Below, in pieces: positions 1 through 7,172 of a stretch of DNA of 18,234 nucleotides. How positions within the stretch are numbered: position 1 is the first letter of the stretch; each line of letters starts with the position of its first letter. Origin of the DNA: a bacterium (GTDB taxonomy: Bacteria > Chloroflexota > Dormibacteria > UBA8260 > Bog-877); the NCBI GenBank assembly GCA_021817025.1, contig JAKAWF010000045.1, positions 1 through 18,234 on the forward strand, written 5' to 3'. The notes beneath the pieces were generated by a model. The model did no database searches, was not told the origin of the DNA, and saw nothing but the letters and a program-made list of their open reading frames with translations. Position numbers and translations under genes: made by a program.

Positions 1-300
1 CATTGCCGTCGAGCGCCCAGAGGCTTTGGCCGGTGCCGAATGGCCGCACCCGCCGACGCCTCCACGAAGTCCCCGCGCGCCCTCCTCGTCGACCATGTCG
101 AGCAAGGGCACCCGCAGACTGCTCCAGGTTGAGAGTGCGCTCCGGCTGGTCGCGGGGGGCCCGCTCCTGCTCGATGGCGGCGGTTGAGTCCCCGGAGTGG
201 CGACCGGGTGCCAAGCCTGGTTCGCACCCACCCTGGACCGGTGGGCGCTCGGGATGGGAACTTCCCTCGGTCCGGTTGGCGGCGTGGGCAACTGGAGAGG
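1..300. other. Left-edge stretch with no convincing gene
   Basis: Open frames exist on both strands, but their translations are dominated by Arg, Pro, Gly and Ser, as expected from GC-rich non-coding or antisense sequence. I recognise no domain. A reverse-strand frame without a clear start, around 30-200, has a somewhat more natural composition (Glu, Gln, Leu, Ala) and could be the edge of a gene lying to the left, but there is too little to call it. Confidence 0.4.
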
Positions 301-528
301 GTGGTCGATGAGGCGCCAACCCGGCAGGCTCACAGAGCGGCCTCGATGTTCCGCACGGGCTGGGTCGCCCTGGGCCTGCTCCGGGCCGGCATCGTCACTG
401 GCCCGGCGCCGGGCATCGTCACCGCTGCCCTCAACGCCGCGATGCTGCTTGCCCTGATCCGCTCGGAAGAGTCGCGGGCAAGCCTTCCCAACCTGGCCCG
501 AGACGGAAGCGACCGGACCAGCCTCTGA
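301..528 (+). CDS. Possible small membrane protein, 75 aa
   Basis: This is a short frame with GTG start at 301 just behind a GGAGAG purine run; an in-frame ATG at 346 would give 60 aa. After a short basic N-terminus there is one long hydrophobic stretch (about residues 18-52, rich in Val, Leu, Ala, Ile and Gly), then a charged, Ser-rich tail. This predicts a single or hairpin membrane segment. Third codon positions are mostly G or C, as in the real genes here. I recognise no family. An ATG at 308 in another frame is better spaced from the GGAGAG but encodes an Arg/Ser/Pro-rich peptide that looks like a shadow. The gene is plausible, not established. Confidence 0.3.
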   Translation: MVDEAPTRQAHRAASMFRTGWVALGLLRAGIVTGPAPGIVTAALNAAMLLALIRSEESRASLPNLARDGSDRTSL

Positions 529-545
529 GGGTCCTCGGGAGGACG

Positions 546-584
546 CCCCGGCAGCGGGCCGCCGGAAGGCTCCGGGCGCCGGGG
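546..584. terminator. Nested GC hairpin upstream of vapBC
   Basis: CCCCGGC (546-552) can pair with GCCGGGG (578-584). Inside the loop, CCGGA (562-566) pairs with TCCGG (571-575) around a 4-nt loop. No T-run follows on either side, so a classical intrinsic terminator is not shown. It lies just after the small frame ending at 528 and about 30 nt before the vapBC promoter, so insulation of vapBC from upstream transcription is a reasonable guess. Confidence 0.3.
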
Positions 585-614
585 AGGAATGGGCCGCATC
601 ACCCCTGAAGCATC

Positions 615-642
615 ATGACAGCCCGTCAGTCGATGCTAGGAT
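615..642 (+). promoter_or_regulatory. Sigma-70-type promoter of vapBC, predicted leaderless
   Basis: A -35 box ATGACA (615-620; five of six match TTGACA) and a -10 box TAGGAT (637-642; four of six match TATAAT) are separated by 16 nt. Transcription would start about 7 nt after the -10 box, at 649, which is the first base of the vapB GTG codon, and no Shine-Dalgarno sequence precedes that codon. An inverted repeat TGAC-N5-GTCA (616-628) overlaps the -35 box and is a candidate operator for the ribbon-helix-helix antitoxin. The boxes are visible; start-site position and repression are inferred. Confidence 0.6.
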
Positions 643-648
643 GTACGG

Positions 649-906
649 GTGAGGACCACCGTGACCCTCGACCCCGATGTGGCCGCCGGCCTACGCGACC
701 AGATGCGCCGACGCGGCATCTCCTTCAAGGAGGTCCTCAATGAGTCGGTGCGGGCGGGTCTGGCCGGGGCGGCTCCGAGCCGTCCATATCGCACCCCGGC
801 TCGCGACCTCGGTCTTCGCCCCAACCTGAACCTGGACCACGCCCTGCGGCTGGCGGGGGAGATTGAGGACACCGAGAGCATCCACAAGCTCGAGCTGCGC
901 AAGTGA
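649..906 (+). CDS. vapB: VapB-type antitoxin, ribbon-helix-helix
   Basis: This is an 85-aa protein. Residues 1-37 read as a ribbon-helix-helix DNA-binding domain: a short beta strand (RTTVTLDPDV), then two helices separated by RRRGISFKEV. In this family, paired strands of a dimer enter the major groove of the operator. The C-terminal half (about 50-85) is charged and is the expected toxin-binding, neutralising part. The gene directly precedes and overlaps the PIN-domain toxin gene by 4 nt (GTGA), the standard antitoxin-first order, so the two are cotranscribed and probably translationally coupled. GTG at 649 was chosen because it begins the RHH strand and coincides with the predicted transcription start; the ATG at 641 is out of frame. 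Autorepression by VapB or a VapBC complex is family knowledge, not shown here. Confidence 0.85.
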   Translation: MRTTVTLDPDVAAGLRDQMRRRGISFKEVLNESVRAGLAGAAPSRPYRTPARDLGLRPNLNLDHALRLAGEIEDTESIHKLELRK

Positions 907-1346
907 AGCTGCCAGATGCCAACCTGCTCATCTACGCGCTGGACAGCAGCTCTCCCAAGCACCAGGTGGCGCGAGCGTGGCTGGATGGGACGCTCTCCGG
1001 AACCGAGCCGGTCGGCCTTGCCTGGCTGGTCCTGCTATCAGTGGTCCGGCTCACCACCCACCCCTCGGTGTTCGCCCACCCCTACCAGCCTGAGGAGGCC
1101 TTCGACGTCATCGACGGGTGGCTGGCCCAGCCCTGCGCCACCATCGTCCACCCGACCGACCGGCATGGCGCGGTGCTGCGCTCCCTGCTGGCACCGCTGG
1201 GCACCGGCGGCAATCTGACCAACGACGCCCACCTGGCGGCGTTGGGGATCGAGCACAACGCGATCGTCTACTCGTGTGATGCCGACTTCTCGCGCTTCCC
1301 TCGCCTGGAGTGGATCGACCCGCTGCGACCGGAGGCGGGCGGCTGA
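903..1346 (+). CDS. vapC: VapC-type toxin, PIN-domain ribonuclease
   Basis: This is a 147-aa PIN domain, the normal size for VapC. PIN ribonucleases use a cluster of acidic residues to hold Mg or Mn and cut RNA, often tRNA or rRNA. Visible candidates are Asp5 (in LPDANLLIY), Asp108 (in LTNDAHLAAL) and Asp126/Asp128 (in CDADF). The segment WLVLLSVVRLTTHPSVF lacks the Glu many VapCs have at the second acidic position; my recollection is that this is normal for the Mtu_PIN_fam (TIGR00028-like) subgroup. The GTG start at 903 overlaps the vapB stop and has no Shine-Dalgarno sequence of its own, so coupled translation is likely. It should be held inactive by VapB. The role (stress growth control, or simple addiction) cannot be told from sequence. 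Confidence 0.88.
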   Translation: MKLPDANLLIYALDSSSPKHQVARAWLDGTLSGTEPVGLAWLVLLSVVRLTTHPSVFAHPYQPEEAFDVIDGWLAQPCATIVHPTDRHGAVLRSLLAPLGTGGNLTNDAHLAALGIEHNAIVYSCDADFSRFPRLEWIDPLRPEAGG

Positions 1347-1422
1347 GCGCAGCCCGCCACCCCTGTTCCCGGGGATCGCCGGCGCGGCGCGGTGGATCGG
1401 GCCGAGCGGGCCGTCCCTCGGC

Positions 1423-1448
1423 CGCCTCCCCGGGCGCCCGGGGAGGCG
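1423..1448. repeat. Perfect 26-bp palindrome between vapC and the zinc-ribbon gene
   Basis: The left arm CGCCTCCCCGGGC and the right arm GCCCGGGGAGGCG are exact reverse complements with no spacer. It begins 77 nt after the vapC stop and ends 18 nt before the proposed ATG at 1466. No T-run follows. It may terminate vapBC, act as an operator, or fold in the leader of the next gene. Its right arm holds the only purine-rich GGGGAGG near that gene's start, so folding would hide it. Confidence 0.55.
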
Positions 1449-1465
1449 TGCGCGGCCGGGGCCGG

Positions 1466-2188
1466 ATGCCTCACCATCAGCGGATGGCATCCAACCCGGC
1501 GACCTGCGCGAGCTGTCGGAGTCCCCGGGCCGCGGTGAGCCTCGACGGAGTGGCCCTCTGTGACCGCTGCGCCGACCGGCGTCTGGCTTCGATGACCGGC
1601 TGGCCGGAGCTGCCGCCGCCACCGCCGCCGGAGGTTGTTGCCGGCCCGGACGGCCGCCATCACACCATCATCTACAGGATCATGCGCTGGCCCGGCGGGA
1701 TCACCGCCCAAGGCGAGGAGCTCGGCCTGGGGCTGGGCCAGGGCTACCGCCTCGACCTCACCATCGATCACGAAGGCAACCCGGACGAGTTGCTGGTGCG
1801 CCTGCGGCGCGCCGTGCGGTGGGCTGTCGCCCACCCCCAAATGGAGCCCCAGGAGTGGTATGGATGGGGGTTGGTGGAGGACGAGGCCGGCGGACGGCTC
1901 TCCGACGATGAGCCGTCCGAGCTGCCCCTGGTTGTCATCGATGGGCACTCCCTCTCCTGGGAGGACTTCGGCCGGCTGCTGACGCCGTATGTGGGCTGGT
2001 CCTTCCACCTTCGGCTCGGAGTCGAGCCAAACTCCGGCGAGGGCGAGCTCGGGCTGGCCAGGGCGCGCAAGGCGACCCCCCAGGAGCTGGCCGCGACCGC
2101 CAAGGACATGATGTGGTTCGTGACCGACAGCTCCCACTACCTCTCCCCGGAGCAGTGGCGGCGCCGCGACCGCCATCGAGACCGCTGA
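1466..2188 (+). CDS. Zinc-ribbon protein of unknown function, 240 aa
   Basis: The N-terminus holds two CxxC pairs (Cys14/Cys17 and Cys32/Cys35) around LDGVAL, a zinc ribbon. A Pro-rich linker follows (about 48-56). Then comes an alpha/beta region (65-185) with strands such as HHTIIYRI and YRLDLTIDHEG, a helix (DELLVRLRRAVRWAVAH), and a segment LVVIDGHSLSWEDFGRLL. From memory, a conserved uncharacterised family pairs a zinc ribbon with a domain carrying an IDG-x-x-x-W-x-EFGR-like motif; I cannot confirm the family number. There is no signal peptide, so it should be cytoplasmic. The start is uncertain: ATG at 1466 and 1484 and GTG at 1448 are in frame, and none has a well-spaced Shine-Dalgarno. 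It lies on the same strand as vapBC, 119 nt downstream, across a perfect palindrome. Codon use supports a real gene; the function is unknown. Confidence 0.7.
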   Translation: MPHHQRMASNPATCASCRSPRAAVSLDGVALCDRCADRRLASMTGWPELPPPPPPEVVAGPDGRHHTIIYRIMRWPGGITAQGEELGLGLGQGYRLDLTIDHEGNPDELLVRLRRAVRWAVAHPQMEPQEWYGWGLVEDEAGGRLSDDEPSELPLVVIDGHSLSWEDFGRLLTPYVGWSFHLRLGVEPNSGEGELGLARARKATPQELAATAKDMMWFVTDSSHYLSPEQWRRRDRHRDR

Positions 2189-2703
2189 CTCCGGCCCGCA
2201 CGATCGCAGGCTCGACACCTGGGGCCGGCGGACCTGGACCGCACTGCCACCTGCCGGAGCTGCTGATTCGCCCAGGGAACGGGCACTCCAGACCAGCCAC
2301 CGCCGGCAGTTGCCGCAGTACCTCACCACCTTCCCCCGACGACTTCCCCGGGGCCGGCTCCCGGATGGCCGTTTGAACCGTTCCCGCACCAAGGGCGAGC
2401 GCCGACAGCGGCCAGGATGACCAGGTTGGACAGCTGATGGCCAAGCAGAGGACGGGGCACCCTTGGCACACCCTGCCCGGATCGGCGAGGCAGCGGCCGA
2501 CGGGGCGCCCGGCCGCCATGGCCGTGGAGAGTGCGCCTGCTTTCTCCGGACACCCGAGGCTCGCAGCAGGTAAGCTCTATCGCTCCGCCCCGGTCTCTGG
2601 ACCAGGTGAGCAGGGGCAGCCGCCTGTCCTCCAATCCAGGTGCTCGGCGTCACCCCCGCGTTTCTAAAGGTGAGCCTCTCGCGATGAGATCGCCACCGGT
2701 TCG
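2189..2703. other. 515-nt gap with a possible promoter for the AAA+ gene
   Basis: I see no convincing gene on either strand; the open frames give Pro/Gly/Arg/Ser-rich peptides. The one possible signal is a weak promoter on the plus strand: CGGACA (2547-2552; four of six match the -35 consensus), an 18-nt spacer, then TAAGCT (2571-2576). It would give a leader of about 120 nt for the ATPase gene. A purine run AAAGG (2666-2670) is too far from the ATG at 2704 to serve as its ribosome binding site. Confidence 0.35.
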
Positions 2704-4146
2704 ATGACGGGGCAAGCTACCGTGAGGTCCACAACGAAAACCATGAAGCCACAAACCTCCGAACGACTCACCTCCTTCCCGGCGGACAATGCCGACGGAC
2801 TGGCCCGGGCCTACGCCCCCCACGGCCACGTGCCCGGTTTCTGCCCCCCGAGTCCGGACTCGCTGGAGGAGGTGGGGCTCCCGTTCTCCTTCGTCTCCGA
2901 GCTGATCTTGAAGATCATGTACTTCAACGGCAACATCCTCGGCCGCGACATCGCCGCCAGAGCCTGCCTGCCCTGGTCGGTCACCTCGGAGGCACTCACC
3001 TTCCTGGCCTCCGAGGGCTACTGCGGCACCACCGGCATCCGGGGCACCCAGGGCCCGGGTGACGACTTCGCGGAAAGCCTCCAGTACCTGGTGACCAACA
3101 CCGGGCGAGAACGCGCCCGGGAGATCCTGGAGCTCAACCAGTACGCCGGGCCGGCCCCGGTCCACCTGGACGACTACCTGGAGAGCGCCCGATCTCTCGC
3201 CGAAGAGGCTCCGGCCGTCTCGGCCGAGGAGCTGGAGCAGGCGCTGCGTCATCTGGTGGTTCCCGAGCAGCTCATCGAGGTGGTGGGCACGGCCCTGACC
3301 GGACGCCAGGCCCTCTTCCTCTACGGACCCCCGGGCAACGGCAAGAGCTCCATCGCCGAGGCCTGTGCCACCGTGCTCGGGGACCCCATCTTCATCCCTC
3401 ACGCCCTCTACGTCCACGGTGAGGTGATCAGGCTCTTCGACCCGGTCCACCACCGCTTGGTCTCGGGCCCTCCCATCCCCCACGACCGGCGCTGGGTGCT
3501 GGTCTACCGACCGGTGGTCCACGCCGGCGGGGAGCTCAAGGGCAACGAGTTGGAGCTCGCCTTCGACCGCGGCCTGGGCTTCTACGAGGCGCCCCTGCAG
3601 CTCAAGGCCAACGGCGGGATCTTCCACGTCGACGACTTCGGCCGCCAGATGATCCCACCGCGCCAGATCCTCAACCGTCTCATAGTTCCCCTGGAGTCGG
3701 GAATCGACTACCTCAACGTGGCCCGTGCCGGCACCACCGTCAGCGTCCCGTACGCCACGGTGCTGCTGCTCTCGACCAATCTCGACCCAGGCGAGCTGGT
3801 CGACGAGGCGTTCCTCCGCCGGGTACGCTACAAGGCACTGGTTCCCGACCCCACGGCCGAGCAGTTCCGGGTCATCTTCCAACGGGTGTGCCAGTCACGG
3901 GGAATCCACTACCGTGATGACGCCGTCGACTACCTGCTCGGCAAGCACTACGCCCCGGTCGGGCGCCCGCTCCGTGGCTGCCACCCGCGCGACCTGGTGG
4001 ACCAGGCGGTGGCCACCGCGCGCTACCTGGGAATCCGTCCCGAGCTCAGCCGGGACCTCATTGACCGGGTGGCCCGGGCCTACTTCTCCGACATCAGGAC
4101 CTCCGCCACCCAGCATCTGGGCGGAGGCGCCCGGACTCTCCAGTAG
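2704..4146 (+). CDS. AAA+ ATPase with N-terminal helical (winged-helix-like) region
   Basis: This is a 480-aa protein. Residues 58-145 form a helical region (LPFSFVSELILKIMYFNGNILGR...) that resembles a winged-helix or adaptor domain. The AAA+ core follows: Walker A GPPGNGKS (208-215), a Walker B-like strand GGIFHVDDFG (304-313) ending Asp-Asp instead of the usual Asp-Glu, sensor 1 LLSTNLDP with Asn359, a likely arginine finger in DEAFLRRVRYK (Arg372/373), and a C-terminal lid with Arg429 as possible sensor 2. The stretch IFIPHALYVHGEVIRLFDP and the motif FYEAPLQLKANGG match, from memory, a widespread MoxR-like group annotated only as ATPase. It is cytoplasmic and presumably remodels a protein partner or DNA complex using ATP. 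No partner gene adjoins it. An alternative start is ATG at 2743 (467 aa); neither start has a clear Shine-Dalgarno. Confidence 0.85.
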   Translation: MTGQATVRSTTKTMKPQTSERLTSFPADNADGLARAYAPHGHVPGFCPPSPDSLEEVGLPFSFVSELILKIMYFNGNILGRDIAARACLPWSVTSEALTFLASEGYCGTTGIRGTQGPGDDFAESLQYLVTNTGRERAREILELNQYAGPAPVHLDDYLESARSLAEEAPAVSAEELEQALRHLVVPEQLIEVVGTALTGRQALFLYGPPGNGKSSIAEACATVLGDPIFIPHALYVHGEVIRLFDPVHHRLVSGPPIPHDRRWVLVYRPVVHAGGELKGNELELAFDRGLGFYEAPLQLKANGGIFHVDDFGRQMIPPRQILNRLIVPLESGIDYLNVARAGTTVSVPYATVLLLSTNLDPGELVDEAFLRRVRYKALVPDPTAEQFRVIFQRVCQSRGIHYRDDAVDYLLGKHYAPVGRPLRGCHPRDLVDQAVATARYLGIRPELSRDLIDRVARAYFSDIRTSATQHLGGGARTLQ

Positions 4147-4979
4147 AGGTCCAGGACACCCCAACCCACAGGACGCGTCGCCCGGCCACTCCCTGGTCCC
4201 CTTGGCTGACAGGGCAAGGAGGTCGAGCCGACGGGACACCGCCTGGAGACAGCTGGCCTGCCAGGGGCGACCCAGGCGGTGGGGCCGGACCATGGAAAGT
4301 GGTGGGCGCCCCAGCGGAGAGGGAGCTGACACCATCGCGTGACGGCCCCTGGACCGCGTCCACGCCGCCTCTGTGAGGATCGCCGAGCCGAGGGCCGGGC
4401 GGCCGCAGCGCCCGGGTCGGCGGGTCGCCTTGCAGACAGTGACACGGACGCCCCCAGGGCGGGGAGCCGCGGAGGATGACTCCACTCGTGGTCATGCCCA
4501 GCCGGGCCGACCCAGCTCGGGGACGGCCACCGGAGCGGAGTTCAGGGCGGACAGCTCCGCGGCAATCCGAGCCGGGGGACGCGGCCGGCCTCGTCGGCGG
4601 CGACTCCTGCCCACAGTCCAGCCGCGCCTTGCGGGTGCGGCCGGCGGCGCTCTGAGCGGTCAGAGCAGGAGACCAGGGCTCCCCCCTTGGATCTGGCGGC
4701 TCCAAGAGGGACGCACTCCTCCGGGCCGCCCAGCTATCGGCAACGGATGAAAGTTGAGGGCGCGCACCGTCCCCAATTCGAACCGGTCCCATCCCCCAGT
4801 CGGCACCCGGCCCCTGGCCATCGTCACAGCCGGCGCGGACCCCCAGCCGCCGGACTTTGGCCCCGACGACCATCCGCGCCCTGGATCCCCAGGCCCGGGC
4901 GCACCGATCAGATCGACGAGAGCTGGGGCGGAAGGGCCGCGGCCCTTCCGCCCCAGCTGATCTGCCGGGCTATCGCTTC
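4147..4979. other. 833-nt gap without a recognisable gene
   Basis: Frames up to about 260 codons exist on the reverse strand, but their products are Arg/Gly/Pro/Ser-rich, lack any domain I know, and overlap equally long frames on the other strand. The stretch does contain a clean hairpin (GCTCTGA, loop GCGG, TCAGAGC, at 4649-4666) and, at its right end, the 38-bp palindrome listed separately. It separates the plus-strand ATPase gene from the minus-strand peptidase gene, so it is a convergent 3'-to-3' region that should hold terminators for both. Confidence 0.5.
4921..4958. terminator. Perfect 38-bp palindrome downstream of the S53 peptidase gene
   Basis: The arms are AGCTGGGGCGGAAGGGCCG and its exact complement, 19 bp each with no spacer. 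As RNA the innermost bases would form a small loop, leaving a stem of about 17 bp. It begins 22 nt past the stop codon of the minus-strand peptidase gene (4980), the expected place for a terminator, and would also serve transcription arriving from the ATPase gene. No U-run follows on either strand, so it would be a tract-less terminator or an RNA-stabilising 3' stem. As DNA it could extrude a cruciform or bind a dimeric protein. Confidence 0.6.
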
Positions 4980-6881
4980 TCAGCCGTCTTGGTGGTGGGG
5001 GGGGCTGTCGTAAGCGCTGATCGCAGCCGCCAGTTGGCCCACATCCGGGACTCCCAGCCCGGTGGTCGGGTCCCACCCGACACTCGCCTGGTAGCCCCAG
5101 TTGTTGCCGGTCGTGATGTCGCGGAAGCCGGCCACCGTCCCGCCCAACGGCGGCAGGTGGTAGAAGACGGCGGTCGCGAGCCCGATCGGCGTACTCTTCT
5201 TACCCCCCGTCGCCTGATCGAGCAGAGCCGTGATGCCGGCCCACTGGGGAGCGGCGAACGAGGTGCCGCCCCAGCCGTTGCTCCAGGGATCGGTGCTGTT
5301 CGAGTAGACGGACGAGGAGTCGTAGATGGCGTAGCCGGTGAACGGGTCCGCGTTCAGCGCCACGTCCGGCATCCCCCTCTGTCCCGAAGCCTGGAAGCCC
5401 GTCTGCCAACTCGGTTCCTGGAAGTAGAGGCTGTACCCACCGCCTGACCCGATCGGATAGACCAGCTGCTGCATCCGCTGCGCGCTCGGCTCGCCGAACA
5501 GCTGGTAGTACGGCACCAGGTAGCTCCAGCCCCAGGCGGCCTCCGTGGTCGGCCCCACGTTGACGCCGGGCGCCAGGTTCACCCCGCCAGAGCTGGGACA
5601 GGTCGTGCCAGCGGCGACGCATGGCGGCAGCGTGGTCCCACCGGCGGCCGTGATGTAGGTTGAGGATGCCGGGCTGTCCACGGCCAGGGTCTTGTACTGG
5701 GGGTAGCCGTCGTAGGCGCCGTAGTCCCCGGAGGCGGCGAACATGCTGATCCCCTCCGCCGCCCCCTGCTCGAAGGCCTGGTTGAGCAAGGTGGCGTAGC
5801 CCTGGGTCTCGTCCTGCTCCGCCAGTCCCCAGGAGGTGGTCATGACCTGGGCTGTGGCATCGGTCGCCACCGTGTTGAAGAGGTCGACGAAGCCATTGTT
5901 GGTGTTGGGGGCGATGTAGGCCACGATGTTGGCCCCGGGCGCCATCGCCCCCGACCGCTCCACGTCCAGGGAGCTCTCCGACCCGCCCTGGCCCTTCCCC
6001 GAGGTGTTGGTCAGAGCGCCATCGACTGAGACCTGGCTCAGCGACCCGGGCCGCTTGATCTTGTAGTAGCTCCAGAACGCCTGGGCATCCTTGTTGTAGA
6101 AGGGGGCCAGGGTGGCGATCGCAATCGTGGTCCCATAGCCTGTCAGCTTGGTCGGCACGTCGTAGGCGGAGGCGATCTGCTGCGGTGAGTACCCAGCTGG
6201 AGCGGTGCAGTCGGTGTAGCAGGTCTGGCTGCCGGCGGCAGCCGGGAGCTGCGACTGGTTGACGGTCATGGTGTGGATGCCGTTGTAGGTCATCAGCCCG
6301 GAGACCCCGGACACCATCGCGGCCAGGTTGTACGAGGAGCCGTCATAGCTGTAGCTGGTCGGCAGCGACGGGCTCTCCTGGTTGGCGAAGTATGAATGCC
6401 CACCGAACTGATACGCGTTGATGGACACGCTGAGGGCTTGTTCCACCTGGCCCACGTTGCCGACCGCCTCGATCCGGTTGGAGAAGGTCGTCGTGGTCGT
6501 TATCCCGAAGCCCTTGAGGTACGCCTCGAGGGCGGCGACGCCGCTGCCCGGCTGGTCGTAGGTGGCGGCGAACGAGGCGGGGCTGAGGTACTGGTGGAAG
6601 TAGGCGCTGCCCGGGGTCACGGTGTCGGTGATGAAGTTGGCCAGCGCGGGCATACCCGAACTCGGCGTCACATACTGCAGCCCTATCAGCAAATTGACCT
6701 GCTCCCCCGCCGCCGCGGCCCCGAGATTGGTCGAGTTGCTGATCAGCCAGCTGGCCGTGTTGCCGTGGATCACAGCCGTCGAACCCGGGCTGCCCTGGGC
6801 CGACGCCACCGAGCCGCCCCCCAGGAGCAGGGTTGCCGCCAGGCTCCCAATCAGGAGCGCCCGGCCGGTTCCAGTCTTCAT
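4980..6881 (-). CDS. Secreted S53 peptidase with pro-kumamolisin domain
   Basis: This is a 633-aa precursor of a sedolisin (serine-carboxyl peptidase), a family active mostly at acid pH outside the cell. The signal peptide is residues 1-29 (MKTGTGRALLIG..., ending SVASAQ). The activation prodomain is about 60-197, including YFHQYLSPASF. The catalytic domain is about 230-625. Visible catalytic residues are Glu302 and Asp306 (ESSLD), oxyanion Asp386 (ASGDYG) and Ser541 (GGTSFAAP). The calcium site is Asp588 (FRDIT) and the ASVGWDPTTGLG segment with Asp604. A Cys-rich insert (221-225) may hold a disulfide. The ATG at 6881 was chosen over upstream in-frame starts because it begins the signal peptide and has GGAGGAGG (6889-6896) 7 nt upstream. 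A second S53 gene lies upstream on the same strand, 291 nt away, and is probably transcribed separately. Confidence 0.95.
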   Translation of the reverse strand: MKTGTGRALLIGSLAATLLLGGGSVASAQGSPGSTAVIHGNTASWLISNSTNLGAAAAGEQVNLLIGLQYVTPSSGMPALANFITDTVTPGSAYFHQYLSPASFAATYDQPGSGVAALEAYLKGFGITTTTTFSNRIEAVGNVGQVEQALSVSINAYQFGGHSYFANQESPSLPTSYSYDGSSYNLAAMVSGVSGLMTYNGIHTMTVNQSQLPAAAGSQTCYTDCTAPAGYSPQQIASAYDVPTKLTGYGTTIAIATLAPFYNKDAQAFWSYYKIKRPGSLSQVSVDGALTNTSGKGQGGSESSLDVERSGAMAPGANIVAYIAPNTNNGFVDLFNTVATDATAQVMTTSWGLAEQDETQGYATLLNQAFEQGAAEGISMFAASGDYGAYDGYPQYKTLAVDSPASSTYITAAGGTTLPPCVAAGTTCPSSGGVNLAPGVNVGPTTEAAWGWSYLVPYYQLFGEPSAQRMQQLVYPIGSGGGYSLYFQEPSWQTGFQASGQRGMPDVALNADPFTGYAIYDSSSVYSNSTDPWSNGWGGTSFAAPQWAGITALLDQATGGKKSTPIGLATAVFYHLPPLGGTVAGFRDITTGNNWGYQASVGWDPTTGLGVPDVGQLAAAISAYDSPPHHQDG

Positions 6882-7172
6882 CCTGAATCCTCCTCCCGCA
6901 ACAACCTCCATCTCCAACCGACCGTCCGGGGAGATGGTAGCAAGCTCAGGGCCGGCTCCGCCACGGTGCTGGGAAAGCGATCGATCGCCGGTATTCCCCG
7001 GCCCTCCCCGACCACCAGGAACCCCATGGCAGGACCCGACGGCCCCGCCTCCGCGCACGAACGGACATGCCACCCCTCCCGCCGTCAGCCCCCAACCCCT
7101 GTGCGCAGGGCTCGATGTCGGCCCCCGGTTTCAGGGCTCAGCGCCTGCGCGTGGACCCGCACCGAGGTTGGA
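6882..7172. other. Gap between the two S53 genes
   Basis: This 291-nt non-coding stretch lies after one minus-strand peptidase gene and before the next. A small hairpin CCCTG-TGCG-CAGGG lies near 7097-7110, too short to call a terminator. A minus-strand TACCAT (6934-6939) could be a -10 box for the downstream gene, but no credible -35 accompanies it. Confidence 0.3.
6889..6896 (-). promoter_or_regulatory. Strong ribosome binding site of the S53 peptidase gene
   Basis: On the minus strand this reads GGAGGAGG, 7 nt before the ATG at 6881. It fixes the start there and rejects the 64-residue N-terminal extension to 7073, whose Gly/Arg-rich sequence would bury the signal peptide. Confidence 0.8.

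Noticed and set aside
1268..2653. A minus-strand open frame of 461 codons
   Set aside because: It mostly lies opposite the zinc-ribbon gene and the end of vapC. No domain is visible, and the plus-strand genes have clear motifs.
2650..3882. A minus-strand open frame of 410 codons
   Set aside because: It is antisense to the AAA+ ATPase gene. Its Gly/Val/Asp/Glu-rich composition is what a GC-rich gene gives on the opposite strand, and it has no recognisable motif.
4765..4800. A tRNA T-arm-like GGTTCGAAT on the minus strand
   Set aside because: The flanking bases do not form the 5-bp T stem and no acceptor or anticodon arm can be placed around it.
4094..4873. A minus-strand open frame of 259 codons in the 4147-4979 gap
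   Set aside because: It is low in complexity (Gly/Arg/Pro/Ser), has no motif or ribosome binding site, starts inside a region with equally long frames on the other strand, and ends inside the ATPase gene.
6882..7073. A 64-residue N-terminal extension of the S53 peptidase
   Set aside because: The signal peptide starts at the ATG at 6881, which has a strong GGAGGAGG site; the extension is Gly/Arg-rich and would block export.
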